The notes under the pieces: model-generated | Told to the model about the DNA's origin: nothing | Seen by the model: the letters and a program-made list of their open reading frames with translations, nothing else | Databases searched by the model: none | Part shown: piece after piece, positions 1-8,943 of the stretch | How the letters are laid out: each line of letters begins with the position of its first letter | Position numbering within the stretch: the stretch's first letter is position 1 | Assembly (NCBI GenBank): GCA_022361195.1 | Contig: JAKSBJ010000392.1 | Coordinates: 1-64,000, forward strand | Length of the DNA: 64,000 nucleotides | Direction: 5' to 3' | Origin: Flavobacteriales bacterium | GTDB lineage: Bacteria; Bacteroidota; Bacteroidia; Flavobacteriales_D; Crocinitomicaceae | Made by a program: the position numbers and the translations under genes

Positions 1-1
1 C

Positions 2-595
2 TTGAAGCAGGAATTAGCTATCCCTATGGTTGGTGGCACCCTTAGCACATTATATTTTGGAAGAAAACAAGAAAAGAGATTTATTCGACTTGAATGTTTT
101 TATCAGGAAATAAAAGACGACTTTGACTCTATCCGAGAGAAGGTTTCTGAAAAACTTGAAAATATAGATCAAGATTCACTTACAGGAATTATAGAAGAGA
201 TAAATGAAAATGTCGAAAAAGATTACCTAGATTCAAAACGTACTTATTTTAAAAATTGCTTCTATAATTCGTTAATTTCTCAAGATTCAGACTCTTATGG
301 TAAAAGAAAATATTTCATTGAAACCTTGGGTAAATTAACAGATATGGATATACAAATAATTCAAAATTTGTACGGTGCTGAAAGTAATAGTGGATATACT
401 CCAGAATTAAAAAATACTCAAGAAAATAATGCTGAATTCAATGGTTCCCTTGAAAAATTAAAATCTTATGGTCTTCTTCATTCGAAACTAAACGGAACCT
501 TACACCCGAGTATTAATTGGGCAGAGATTACACTTTACATAATTTCAGATTTCGGTAGAGAGTTTGTTGAATATTGTCTCAAAGTTGACGAATAA
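2..595 (+). CDS. Hypothetical protein, probably 5'-truncated by the window edge
   Basis: The open frame enters at the window edge. The first possible start is a TTG at position 2, so the true start is probably outside the window. The visible 197 residues begin with a short hydrophobic Gly/Pro stretch (about residues 6-19), followed by charged, probably helical sequence with many Glu/Lys residues, and end in a more globular segment. The layout of a small hydrophobic patch, a basic/aromatic stretch and a helical body occurs in several unnamed bacterial families, but I do not recognise a specific one. The next gene follows after 37 bp on the same strand. No function is assigned. Confidence 0.6.
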   Translation: MKQELAIPMVGGTLSTLYFGRKQEKRFIRLECFYQEIKDDFDSIREKVSEKLENIDQDSLTGIIEEINENVEKDYLDSKRTYFKNCFYNSLISQDSDSYGKRKYFIETLGKLTDMDIQIIQNLYGAESNSGYTPELKNTQENNAEFNGSLEKLKSYGLLHSKLNGTLHPSINWAEITLYIISDFGREFVEYCLKVDE

Positions 596-632
596 AAATA
601 CTTTCGGTCTTTCAAACTAAAACTCTGGTACA

Positions 633-1190
633 ATGTGTCGCTACGGAATGTATTCTTATAAACCCCATTACGCCTGCTTCAACTGTCGAAAGACATTTAA
701 GCGGAAATTGTTGGTGGATGTAGATCGAGACGCAGCCTACAATAAAGAGAAGAAAAGTGCTACCTGTCCTGAATGTGGTTCATTAACTATGGATATGGGA
801 TTGGATTTTGAATCGCCTAAAAAGACAGATTTAAAAGCCTGGAAACACATCGAAAATTTGTATCAAGCCGGAATCACTTTTCATTCTTGCGGTTGTACAG
901 GACCGGGTTATATCCCTAAAGACAAAAAACAATTAATGAATCTTTTGCTCAAAAGAAAAGAGCAGTACATTGATCATTTACGTTTTTGGAAGAATCGAAT
1001 TGAGCCTCAAACTCAAAGTGAAAAACAAACCGATTGGAAACAACACCAGGATTACCTTTTCACTTTACCTGAAGATGTAAAAAGCGGACCTCAAAAAAAC
1101 AGAAAAATTGAAACTGATAAAGCTGTTATCTATTGGACCGAAAAAGTAAGTGATATTGAATCGAAAATTGAGGAACTTGGAATTTCTTAG
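633..1190 (+). CDS. Conserved hypothetical protein with a zinc ribbon
   Basis: The 185-residue protein starts with ATG. Two CxxC pairs at C15/C18 and C45/C48 form a plausible four-cysteine zinc ribbon, with the second pair in the typical CPEC context. A further Cys-Gly-Cys motif lies in the middle (residues about 85-90, context HSCGCTG). The C-terminal half is basic and helix-rich with few hydrophobic segments, so the protein is probably cytosolic. A near-match to the Bacteroidota -7 promoter (TACTTTCG) lies just upstream at about 600. Zinc binding is inferred from the cysteines; no enzyme motif is visible and the function is unknown. Confidence 0.65.
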   Translation: MCRYGMYSYKPHYACFNCRKTFKRKLLVDVDRDAAYNKEKKSATCPECGSLTMDMGLDFESPKKTDLKAWKHIENLYQAGITFHSCGCTGPGYIPKDKKQLMNLLLKRKEQYIDHLRFWKNRIEPQTQSEKQTDWKQHQDYLFTLPEDVKSGPQKNRKIETDKAVIYWTEKVSDIESKIEELGIS

Positions 1191-1289
1191 TTAATCGATG
1201 AATCTCACCCTAAGCGTTCGTTCTTACTAAAAAGAGTCTTTATACCATCCTCCTTAATTTCCTACCTTAGTCATAACTTAGGAACACTT

Positions 1290-1985
1290 ATGGTTACGAA
1301 ATCAAATTTTGAAACAAACGGTTTTGCGGTTATTCCAGACATTTACACTTCTGTTGAAGTAGACCAATTAAGACACCTCCTGGATAATTATTGTACCAAA
1401 TTGGACCATACCAAAGCTGTTCATGCCATTAGACAAACCCTAGAAGAAATTCCAGAATTGTCACCCTTACTTTGGACCAAAAAAATGAAAACCTTAATTG
1501 CTGACTTTGCTGGAGCCGATTACTTTTTAACTAAAGCCATTTATTTTGACAAGCCCGAAGAATCCAATTGGTTTGTGGCTTATCATCAAGATTTGAGCAT
1601 TAATATATCTGAACGATTTGAAATAGAGGGTTATAAAAACTGGACCAAAAAGAAAGGGCAATTCGGTGTGGAACCTCCACTCAAAATTCTTGATAATATT
1701 GTCACCATACGTGTTCATTTAGATGATACCGACGAAACAAACGGAGCATTGAGAGTTGTTCCCAAATCACACAAATGGGGTGTGAAACGAATTCAGGATA
1801 TTTCAACAGAAGAGGAAGAAATGTGCATAGTTCCCAAAGGAGGAATCATGCTCATGAAACCACTCACTTTTCACGCCTCGAGTCGGTCAACTGCTCAAAA
1901 AAGAAGAAGGGTTTTACATCTCGAATTCAGTAATATGGATTTAGCTTCTCCATTGCAGTGGAGAGAAAAACAGACGATTCAATAG
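1290..1985 (+). CDS. Phytanoyl-CoA dioxygenase (PhyH) family protein
   Basis: This 231-residue protein has the layout of Fe(II)/2-oxoglutarate oxygenases of the PhyH family. The metal-binding HxD appears as HQD in the context AYHQDLS (about residue 98). The distal histidine and the 2-oxoglutarate-binding arginine fit the HASSRS segment about 100 residues later. The segment between them (GALRVVPKSHKWG) is characteristic of the family's double-stranded beta-helix. Length is normal. The substrate cannot be read from sequence; family members hydroxylate lipids, amino acids or small metabolites. The gene stands alone, with 99 bp upstream and 95 bp downstream. Confidence 0.82.
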   Translation: MVTKSNFETNGFAVIPDIYTSVEVDQLRHLLDNYCTKLDHTKAVHAIRQTLEEIPELSPLLWTKKMKTLIADFAGADYFLTKAIYFDKPEESNWFVAYHQDLSINISERFEIEGYKNWTKKKGQFGVEPPLKILDNIVTIRVHLDDTDETNGALRVVPKSHKWGVKRIQDISTEEEEMCIVPKGGIMLMKPLTFHASSRSTAQKRRRVLHLEFSNMDLASPLQWREKQTIQ

Positions 1986-2080
1986 ACGAATTTCCGAAAT
2001 GTGTGCTTTAAGACCAAAATCTTACTATAAAATCATGATAAGATGATTTATACTTATTTTGCTCCTACAGAATACTCAAA

Positions 2081-2932
2081 ATGATCCGAACAGCCATTTT
2101 CTCAGACATACACGGAAAACTTCTCCTACCGTTCAAACTAGTTCATCAATTCCAAATTGATTTCGGTAAAAAGATAGATTTCATTCTCCAATGTGGAGAC
2201 CTTGGTGCCTATCCTAACTTAGACAATCTGGACAAAGCCACAATTCGTCATGCTAAATACGACCGAGATGAACTGGGATTCCACGATGACTTTATTCAGC
2301 CAAATGCTGAAATTCAAGTTTTTTTGGATGAGCTCAACATTGACATGATTTGTGTAAGAGGAAACCACGAAGACCATGACTATTTGGATGAATTAGAGAA
2401 TCAATATTCAACCGAAACACGTTTCCCCATTGACGCCTATAAGCGCGTTTGGCTATGTAAATCAGGCGAATTTCAAAATTTTGAAAAAGAAAAAGAACAA
2501 ATATCCTTTGTGGGATTAGGCAGAATTGGTGACCGAAAAGGCCGAACTGAACCGAGATTTATTCAAGCTTACGAATTCGCGAAAATCAAGAAGCTCTTCA
2601 AGTCTAAACAAATTCCTGAACTGTTTATCACCCACGATTCGGATAATTCAGGAGATCCTGGCTATGGATCCAAAGAAATTAGAGAAGTTTTAGATCATAT
2701 CCCTTTTCAATACCACTTTTTTGGACATACCGGAAAACCTTTTAGCCAGGAGACTGATTTAAATGAAATCACTCAATCCATCAAAGTCAAAGAACTGGAA
2801 TTTACAGAATCTGGGGCTTTGCCAGAAAACTGTATGTTGATTTTAGAGAAAGATCAGGATGAATTTCATTTGGAATGTGTTCCACTGTACTTCACCAATC
2901 AGTTTACCAAACATGATTGGAAGTGGAAGTGA
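2081..2932 (+). CDS. Calcineurin-like metallophosphoesterase
   Basis: The 283-residue protein carries the ordered metallophosphoesterase motifs: SDIHG near residue 8, CGDLG near residue 38, GNHED near residue 101, a THD motif near residue 186 and GHTG near residue 217. These supply the Asp, His and Asn ligands of a two-metal centre. There is no signal peptide, so it should be cytosolic. The family hydrolyses phosphomono- or diesters, and the substrate is not evident. Its stop lies 25 bp from the end of the convergent rnz gene and it does not appear to share an operon with its neighbours. Confidence 0.85.
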   Translation: MIRTAIFSDIHGKLLLPFKLVHQFQIDFGKKIDFILQCGDLGAYPNLDNLDKATIRHAKYDRDELGFHDDFIQPNAEIQVFLDELNIDMICVRGNHEDHDYLDELENQYSTETRFPIDAYKRVWLCKSGEFQNFEKEKEQISFVGLGRIGDRKGRTEPRFIQAYEFAKIKKLFKSKQIPELFITHDSDNSGDPGYGSKEIREVLDHIPFQYHFFGHTGKPFSQETDLNEITQSIKVKELEFTESGALPENCMLILEKDQDEFHLECVPLYFTNQFTKHDWKWK

Positions 2933-2957
2933 TTTTGTTTGAGTCGAAACTAAATAT

Positions 2958-3866
2958 CTAGATCAAATACTCATCTCCATCCTCCACACAAACAACATTG
3001 GGAAAGATTTCCTGAGCTTCTTCCAACAGCTTATCCGTATTTTTATACCGGGCGGAAAAATGACCAATGAGTAGTTTTTTAGCCTTCGATTTTTGGGCAA
3101 TTTTAGCTGCATCAGCTGCGGTTGAATGCATGGTGGCCTTGGCTCTGTCCTTTTCCTTTTCTAAGAAAGTCGCCTCGTGGTACAACAAGTCTGCATCCGA
3201 AATCCACTCTACCAAAGCCTCTTTATACAAACTATCACTACAATGCACAAACTTGAGTGGCTTGGCTGGTGGTAAAAGCACCTGATTTGGAGAAATGATC
3301 TCGCCATCCTTTTCAATATTCTCTCCTCTGAGGGCTTGTTGAATTTCAAGAGTCGTCAAAGCATATTCTTTGATCATTTCCTTATCCACATTAGGACGTT
3401 TTGACTGCTCTTCAAATGAATAACCATAGGTCGGAACTCTATGCTTCATTGGAAAAGCAAAGATTTTAAGCACCTTATCCTCAAATACCAACTCTTTGGT
3501 TTTAGATTCAATGGTTATAAACTCAATTTCGTAGGCTAAATAAACCTTGGAGGTCTTGAATTGCAGTTCCACCAATTCCTTTAAACCGGGCGGGGAAACA
3601 ATTGTTAGCTTACTGGTTCGGCCCGTGAGGTTCATTGAAGCCAAAAGACCAAAAATCCCCAAATAGTGATCGCCATGCAAATGGCTAATCAACAAAAACT
3701 GTAAGCGTTGAAACTTTACTCTGAACTTACGGAGTTGCATTTGCGTTCCTTCTCCGCAATCAATTAAAATACGTCGTTCGTTAAAGTTGAGGTACTGAGA
3801 AGTAACTGAGCGATTCAGTGTTGGAACTGCCGCTCCAGATCCCAGTATGGTCAATTTAAAAGACAA
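2958..3866 (-). CDS. rnz: Ribonuclease Z (tRNA 3' endonuclease)
   Basis: The 302-residue protein fits the short bacterial form of RNase Z, a metallo-beta-lactamase-fold enzyme that removes 3' trailers from tRNA precursors. The zinc motif HLHGDHYLG is present near residue 62, and the family N-terminus (ILGSGAAVP) and the later HST and GHFSARY histidine motifs are visible. The start is TTG at 3864-3866; no ATG gives the conserved N-terminus. It begins 9 bp after ffh on the same strand, so the two are probably cotranscribed. Assignment is firm; the weak TTG start may keep expression low (inference). Confidence 0.93.
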   Translation of the reverse strand: MSFKLTILGSGAAVPTLNRSVTSQYLNFNERRILIDCGEGTQMQLRKFRVKFQRLQFLLISHLHGDHYLGIFGLLASMNLTGRTSKLTIVSPPGLKELVELQFKTSKVYLAYEIEFITIESKTKELVFEDKVLKIFAFPMKHRVPTYGYSFEEQSKRPNVDKEMIKEYALTTLEIQQALRGENIEKDGEIISPNQVLLPPAKPLKFVHCSDSLYKEALVEWISDADLLYHEATFLEKEKDRAKATMHSTAADAAKIAQKSKAKKLLIGHFSARYKNTDKLLEEAQEIFPNVVCVEDGDEYLI

Positions 3867-3875
3867 AAGTTGAAA

Positions 3876-5222
3876 TTACATTCCTGGCATTCCTTTCATG
3901 CCCTTCATTTGACGCATCATGTTGGCCATGTTTTTCTTGTTGCTCATCAAATGCATCACCTTTTTGGTTTCATTGAACTGCTTCAACAACTTATTCACTT
4001 CCTGAACACTGTTTCCGCTACCAGCAGCAATACGCTTTTTACGTGATCCATCAATCACCTCCGGATGTGCTCTTTCTTTTGGTGTCATGGATTGAATGAT
4101 CGCCTCAATTCCTTTAAATGCGTCATCGTCAATATCCACATTTTTCATGGCTTTACCCATTCCCGGAATCATTCCCATCAAATCTTTGACGTTACCCATC
4201 TTTTTGATTTGCTGCAATTGAGCATAGAAATCGTCAAAGTCAAATTTATTTTGAGCAATCTTCTTTTGAAGTCGCTTAGCTTCTTTTTCGTCGTATTGTT
4301 CCTGGGCTTTTTCAACGAGGGATACAACATCTCCCATTCCCAAAATACGATCGGCCATACGATTCGGGTAAAAGACATCTAAAGCGTCCATTTTTTCACC
4401 CGTACCTACGAATTTGATTGGCTTCTCAACCACCGCTTTAATCGATAGAGCAGCACCACCTCGTGTATCACCATCTAACTTGGTTAGGATTACACCATCA
4501 AAATCAATTCTGTCGTTAAAGGTCTTAGCCGTATTCACCGCATCCTGCCCCGTCATGGAATCAACCACAAACAAAGTCTCAGTTGGCCTAATGGCATTTT
4601 TCACGTTTTCAATCTCCTGCATCATCTGCTCATCTACAGCCAAACGACCAGCGGTATCGACAATAACTACATTGAATCCGTTACTCTTTGCATGCGCAAT
4701 AGCAGCCTCGGCAATTTTAACCGGATTTTTTTCTTCTCTGTTTGAATAAACCTCAACGTCTAGTTGTTCCCCTAAAACGTGAATTTGATCAATCGCCGCA
4801 GGTCGGTAAACATCACAAGCTACCAACAATGGCTTTTTCCCTTTTTTGTTCTTTAACCAATTGGCTAATTTCCCTGAGAAGGTTGTTTTACCCGAACCTT
4901 GTAATCCGGACATTAAGATAACTCCCGGATTTCCCTGGAAGTTGATGTCTTCTTGCTCACCTCCCATTAATTCTACCAACTCTTCGTGGCAAATCTTGGT
5001 TAGGAGCTGACCTGGAGAAATTGTGGTGAGTACGTCACGTCCAATGGCTTTTTCTTTTACCGTAGCGGTAAACTCTTTGGCCGTTTTATAACTAACGTCC
5101 GCATCCAATAAGGCTCTTCTTACTTCTTTTAGCGTTTCAGCAACGTTAATTTCTGTAATTTGCCCGTGTCCTTTTAATACTTTAAAGGCTCTTTCAAATT
5201 TCTCCGTTAAATTTTCAAACAT
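3876..5222 (-). CDS. ffh: Signal recognition particle protein Ffh
   Basis: This is the SRP54-type GTPase that binds signal sequences with 4.5S RNA and delivers ribosomes to FtsY at the membrane. The 448-residue product has the N domain, the G domain (P-loop GLQGSGKTT at about 106-114, DTAGRL, TKLDGD) and a Met-rich M domain whose last 30 residues hold many methionines. An upstream ATG at 5247-5249 would add nine residues, but the family N-terminus MFENLTEKF supports the start at 5222. It lies upstream of rnz on the same strand. The 4.5S RNA gene is not in the window. Confidence 0.96.
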   Translation of the reverse strand: MFENLTEKFERAFKVLKGHGQITEINVAETLKEVRRALLDADVSYKTAKEFTATVKEKAIGRDVLTTISPGQLLTKICHEELVELMGGEQEDINFQGNPGVILMSGLQGSGKTTFSGKLANWLKNKKGKKPLLVACDVYRPAAIDQIHVLGEQLDVEVYSNREEKNPVKIAEAAIAHAKSNGFNVVIVDTAGRLAVDEQMMQEIENVKNAIRPTETLFVVDSMTGQDAVNTAKTFNDRIDFDGVILTKLDGDTRGGAALSIKAVVEKPIKFVGTGEKMDALDVFYPNRMADRILGMGDVVSLVEKAQEQYDEKEAKRLQKKIAQNKFDFDDFYAQLQQIKKMGNVKDLMGMIPGMGKAMKNVDIDDDAFKGIEAIIQSMTPKERAHPEVIDGSRKKRIAAGSGNSVQEVNKLLKQFNETKKVMHLMSNKKNMANMMRQMKGMKGMPGM

Positions 5223-5359
5223 CTTCCTTAATCTTTTTGGAACCCACAAAGATAAAAGATTGAGTTGATGAAGCCACTATCAAAGCCTACAATCCTTCAT
5301 TTTGTTTTATCTTTTGTGGCAAATTGAAATGAAAACCGTTTAAAAACAGCCTTTTTAAA

Positions 5360-5893
5360 GTGGACATCAAAGCAAAACTTACCGAAGAAAACTCTAAAGA
5401 AACCTGGCAAACTATTGCAGATTATGTGGGAGATAATGAAGAACGATTGGCAGAGGTGATGGAACTTTATTTTGGTGATGATATTCGGCTGGTTCAACGT
5501 TCAAGTCAGGTGGTAAGCAAAATTTGCAACCGAAAAGTAGCCATGGTTCGACCCTATTTAATTGAGATGGTAAACGGACTTTCTACAAATCCGGTAGATG
5601 CTTTTAAACGAAATACCCTCCGCACTTTTCAAACTTCGGAGATTCCGGAAGAGGTAGAGGGAGAATTGTTTGACCATTGTATTGAGTACCTGAAATCAAT
5701 GGATGAAGCCATTGCCATAAAGGCTTTTGGAATGACAGTAGCTCGTCGTATTTGTGAACGGTATCCAGAATTGGCGGACGAAGTTATTTTACCCGTTGAA
5801 ATACTCATCAGCGAAAACTATTCGGCTGGTGTGGTAAATCGAGGAAAAAAAGAGTTGAAGAAACTTTTGAAGTTGAGAGAATCCATTTCTTAA
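5360..5893 (+). CDS. HEAT-repeat-like conserved hypothetical protein
   Basis: The 177-residue protein starts with GTG at 5360. It is almost entirely alpha-helical, with repeated helix pairs containing conserved patterns such as VVSKICN, FDHCIEYL and AFGMTVARRICERYPEL, which resembles HEAT-like repeats of adenylosuccinate-lyase-neighbour or DNA-alkylation-repair-type scaffolds. No catalytic motif, signal peptide or membrane segment is seen. It is divergent from ffh, with 137 bp between them, and convergent with lysA. It is probably a cytosolic protein-protein interaction scaffold (inference); no partner is suggested by context. Confidence 0.65.
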   Translation: MDIKAKLTEENSKETWQTIADYVGDNEERLAEVMELYFGDDIRLVQRSSQVVSKICNRKVAMVRPYLIEMVNGLSTNPVDAFKRNTLRTFQTSEIPEEVEGELFDHCIEYLKSMDEAIAIKAFGMTVARRICERYPELADEVILPVEILISENYSAGVVNRGKKELKKLLKLRESIS

Positions 5894-5952
5894 AACAAAA
5901 AAGGGGACATCCTAAGACATCCCTCCTCATTTACTATATTGGTATGAAACAA

Positions 5953-7110
5953 TTATGCGCTTTTAACAATTCGCAAACTAGTCGCCACCTGGTTAGATGG
6001 TACGCTTCCTATTCTTCCTCGTCCATTATAATTTAAAGACATGGATTCGGCATAAGCTCCGCAACTTTTAATCTCAACGACATCTCCTCTCTTTAATTCG
6101 GGTAGGATAACATCCTGAGCAAAACAGTCACTCGACTCACAAATTGGTCCTACGATATCGTAGACATTCTTTTCTTCCTCAATGCCATAGTTCATTTTTG
6201 CAATTTGATGCGCTGCACCATACATAGCAGGACGCAACAATTCTGTCATTCCGGCATCCATAACCGCAAAGTTTTTCATGGCTCCTCTTTTTATATAGAG
6301 CACTCTGGTTCTTAAACGTCCACATTGTCCAACGATAGAACGTCCTAGTTCAAAATGCACTGGAAAGTCGGCTGGAATGTCAAGGTTGTTTTTAAATACG
6401 TTGAAGTAAGATTCAAAATCCGGAATTGGATTTTCGTCTGGATTTTCGTAATCAATCCCCAATCCACCTCCAACATTGAGGTAAGTTAATTCTCCGAAAT
6501 GCGCTTCGAAACGAGGAATGATCTTGTTGATTTTATGACAAAGATCCTCATAGGCTGACATATTCAACACCTGAGAGCCAATATGAAAGTGAAGTCCTGT
6601 AATCTCCACATTTCTCAGTTGCGAATAAACCTCAATGAGTTCCTCAAATTCCAAAGTCGTTAAACCAAACTTATTTTCAGCTAAGCCCGTCGAGATTTTT
6701 TCATGGGTTAGTGCATTGACATTTGGATTTAATCGAAGCGCTATTCGGACATTCTTGTTTAGTTGCTCGGCGATTTCGTTTACAACGATAATTTCCTCAA
6801 GACTCTCACAATTTAACATGCCTATTTCTCTTCGTACGGCAAATTCAATTTCAGCGTCTGTTTTGCCAACTCCTGCAAAAACAATATCCTCTGCTTTAAA
6901 ACCTGCATCCAACGCCCACATAATTTCCTGGCTGCTCACACAGTCTGCACCAAATCCTCTTGAAGCGATTAAAGAAAGCACCTTCTTATTGTTATTCGCC
7001 TTTATTGCATAATGAACCTTATATGGTACAGAAACTGTATTCATTTCCACTGCCATAAGTGTTCTCTCTAACAAGTCGAGGTCATAAAAATAATAGGGTG
7101 TGCTTTCCAT
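5953..7110 (-). CDS. lysA: Diaminopimelate decarboxylase
   Basis: LysA catalyses the last step of lysine synthesis, decarboxylating meso-diaminopimelate with pyridoxal phosphate. The 385-residue product has the PLP lysine in the HYAIKANN motif (K37), the glycine-rich phosphate-binding segment LNVGGGLGIDYE, HFHIGSQ, the ELGRSIVG segment and the C-terminal CESSDCFAQD region that carries the active-site cysteine. ATG start at 7108-7110. A perfect -7 promoter element lies 20 bp upstream. It is transcribed divergently from a gene with putative ACT domains, a natural place for an amino-acid-responsive regulator. Confidence 0.95.
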   Translation of the reverse strand: MESTPYYFYDLDLLERTLMAVEMNTVSVPYKVHYAIKANNNKKVLSLIASRGFGADCVSSQEIMWALDAGFKAEDIVFAGVGKTDAEIEFAVRREIGMLNCESLEEIIVVNEIAEQLNKNVRIALRLNPNVNALTHEKISTGLAENKFGLTTLEFEELIEVYSQLRNVEITGLHFHIGSQVLNMSAYEDLCHKINKIIPRFEAHFGELTYLNVGGGLGIDYENPDENPIPDFESYFNVFKNNLDIPADFPVHFELGRSIVGQCGRLRTRVLYIKRGAMKNFAVMDAGMTELLRPAMYGAAHQIAKMNYGIEEEKNVYDIVGPICESSDCFAQDVILPELKRGDVVEIKSCGAYAESMSLNYNGRGRIGSVPSNQVATSLRIVKSA

Positions 7111-7129
7111 TTTGTTTAATTTTTTTTTA

Positions 7130-7137
7130 CAAATTTA
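7130..7137 (-). promoter_or_regulatory. Putative -7 promoter element of lysA
   Basis: On the minus strand the bases read TAAATTTG, a perfect match to the Bacteroidota -7 consensus TAnnTTTG, 20 bp upstream of the lysA ATG. I could not find a clean TTG -33 element at the expected spacing. It lies 31 bp from the oppositely oriented element of the neighbouring gene. Confidence 0.5.
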
Positions 7138-7168
7138 TAGCATAATGACCCTCTTTTGTTAATTTGAT

Positions 7169-7176
7169 TATATTTG
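7169..7176 (+). promoter_or_regulatory. Putative -7 promoter element of the ACT-domain gene
   Basis: TATATTTG matches the Bacteroidota -7 consensus TAnnTTTG and lies 34 bp upstream of the ATG at 7211. A TTTG at 7155-7158 is too close to serve as a standard -33 element. Together with the lysA element it defines a compact divergent promoter region of about 100 bp. Confidence 0.5.
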
Positions 7177-7210
7177 TAATGCAATTTTAACACAGAGTTA
7201 AATTATTAAC

Positions 7211-7885
7211 ATGGATAGACTAAGCAAAGTAATTGAGCGACTTATACACAAGTCCCCCTTTATTCAGGAAGCCATTTCAGAAGGCTTAATTAACATTAGT
7301 TCACTTGCCCGAAAGTTAAATCCGGAGATTAGAAAAATCACTGGAAAAGACATTTCTGACTCGGCAATTATCATGGCCATTAAACGAATGCCTCCCGGAC
7401 CGAATCAAAAAATTGAAATGAAGATTAGAAACTTCATGAGTGAGCTGGGTGATTTAATTGTACGAAGCAACCTATCCAAGTTTACCTTTAAAAACTATGT
7501 TGGGATATCACAAGATCAAGCTAAGTTCTTGTCACAAATCAAAGATATCTCCGACAACTTTTATACAGTATCACGAGGTGTATCTGAAACCACCATCATT
7601 ACCAATGCACAATTTGCAGACAAAATGGTAAAGATGTTTAAAGAGGACAGCTTAATCTCAAGTGAAACCAATCTTTCATCCATTACCATGAAATTACCTG
7701 AGGTGAATACCGAAATTTCGGGAGTTTATTACTACCTCTTGAAAAAAATCGCCTGGGAAGGAATTAACTTATCAGAGGTTATTTCTACCACCAATGAGTT
7801 TACCATTGTTGTGGATACAACTATCGTAAGTCATGCCTTTAGTGTACTGATGGAGTTGAAGAGTGAGACGATTAGTGCTTCGTAA
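7211..7885 (+). CDS. Putative HTH plus tandem ACT-domain regulator next to lysA
   Basis: The 224-residue protein has no signal peptide. Residues 1-62 are helical with a pattern (SSLARKLNPEI ... SDSAIIMAIKRM) that could form a helix-turn-helix or winged helix. Residues about 90-145 and 155-220 each show beta-alpha-beta patterns like ACT domains; the second, with GVYYYLLKKIAWEGINL and TIVVDTTIV, is the clearer. ACT domains bind amino acids and are found in aspartokinase and in regulators. No kinase catalytic domain is present. The position divergent from lysA suggests lysine-responsive control (inference). An alternative is a metabolic subunit without DNA binding. Confidence 0.6.
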   Translation: MDRLSKVIERLIHKSPFIQEAISEGLINISSLARKLNPEIRKITGKDISDSAIIMAIKRMPPGPNQKIEMKIRNFMSELGDLIVRSNLSKFTFKNYVGISQDQAKFLSQIKDISDNFYTVSRGVSETTIITNAQFADKMVKMFKEDSLISSETNLSSITMKLPEVNTEISGVYYYLLKKIAWEGINLSEVISTTNEFTIVVDTTIVSHAFSVLMELKSETISAS

Positions 7886-7986
7886 AAAAGCAATCCTCAT
7901 CTATCTTATTAAAAAACCTTAAATCCGGCAACCTTATTTATACCAAATGGGTATAAGAGGAGAGTGATAATGTGTATATTTAGCCC

Positions 7987-8937
7987 GTGGAAAATAATCC
8001 TCAAATAAGTGTAGTCGTTCCTTTGCTGGACGAAGCTGAATCCTTACCGGAATTACATGCTTGGATTAAGCGGGTAATGAATGAAAATAATTTCAGTTAC
8101 GAAGTTGTTTTTATTGATGACGGAAGTAAAGATGACTCTTGGAAAATTATTGAATCTTTTCAGCAAAACGATCCTCACATAAGAGGAATTAAGTTTCAAC
8201 GAAATTATGGTAAATCTGCCGCCTTACACGTTGGTTTTGCTGCCACCAAAGGTCAGGTTGTTATCACAATGGATGCCGATTTGCAGGATAGTCCGGATGA
8301 AATTCCGGAACTCTATCGTATGATCATGGAAGATCAATTTGATTTAGTCTCAGGATGGAAGAAAAAGCGTTATGATCCACTTAGTAAAACCATTCCCACC
8401 AAATTATATAACGGTGTTAACCGAATGATGAGTGGAATTAAGCTACATGATATGAATTGTGGTTTAAAAGCTTATCGATCGGATGTTGTAAAGTCCATTG
8501 AAATTTTTGGTGAAATGCATCGCTATATTCCAGTTATTGCGAAAGCCTCTGGTTTTGGTAAAATTGGTGAAAAAGTTGTTCAGCATCAAGAACGTAAATA
8601 CGGTAAAACCAAGTTTGGATTAGATCGTTTTGTCAATGGTTTTTTGGATCTGTTCACCATCACTTTCATCACTCGATTTGGGAAAAAACCCATGCACTTT
8701 TTTGGTTTGTTTGGTTCCCTCTTCTTTTTTATTGGATTTTGTTTTGCACTTTGGTTAGGAATTGACAAACTGTTTATAGATACTAGTGGAAGACTCATTG
8801 CCGATCGGCCAGAGTTCTTTTTATCCTTAGTGGCAATGATTATTGGAGTTCAGCTTTTCTTAGCCGGATTCATTGGTGAGTTGATTAGTAGAAACTCATC
8901 CATCCGAAATAATTACCTCATAGAAAAAGAGATTTAA
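7987..8937 (+). CDS. Family 2 glycosyltransferase, DPM1/GtrB-like, with two C-terminal membrane helices
   Basis: The 316-residue protein starts with GTG at 7987. Residues 1-220 form a GT-A fold with the nucleotide-sugar motifs DDGSKDDSW near residue 46 and DADLQDSPDE near residue 98, as in polyprenyl-phosphate sugar transferases. Two hydrophobic helices follow (about 238-260 and 277-300), which place it in the inner membrane with the catalytic domain in the cytosol. It probably transfers a sugar to a lipid carrier such as undecaprenyl phosphate (family knowledge). A GT4 enzyme starts 6 bp downstream, so the two likely act in one glycan pathway. Confidence 0.85.
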   Translation: MENNPQISVVVPLLDEAESLPELHAWIKRVMNENNFSYEVVFIDDGSKDDSWKIIESFQQNDPHIRGIKFQRNYGKSAALHVGFAATKGQVVITMDADLQDSPDEIPELYRMIMEDQFDLVSGWKKKRYDPLSKTIPTKLYNGVNRMMSGIKLHDMNCGLKAYRSDVVKSIEIFGEMHRYIPVIAKASGFGKIGEKVVQHQERKYGKTKFGLDRFVNGFLDLFTITFITRFGKKPMHFFGLFGSLFFFIGFCFALWLGIDKLFIDTSGRLIADRPEFFLSLVAMIIGVQLFLAGFIGELISRNSSIRNNYLIEKEI

Positions 8938-8943
8938 GCTTAA

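Noticed and set aside
5223-5249. Nine-residue N-terminal extension of Ffh
   Set aside because: The conserved family N-terminus MFENLTEKF begins at 5222.
5899-5925. Possible terminator between the HEAT-like gene and lysA
   Set aside because: The GGGGA/TCCC pairing is too short and has no T-run.
7111-7210. Lysine riboswitch upstream of lysA
   Set aside because: The gap is only 100 bp, very AT-rich, and holds two divergent promoter elements. I see no multi-helix fold that could form a lysine aptamer.
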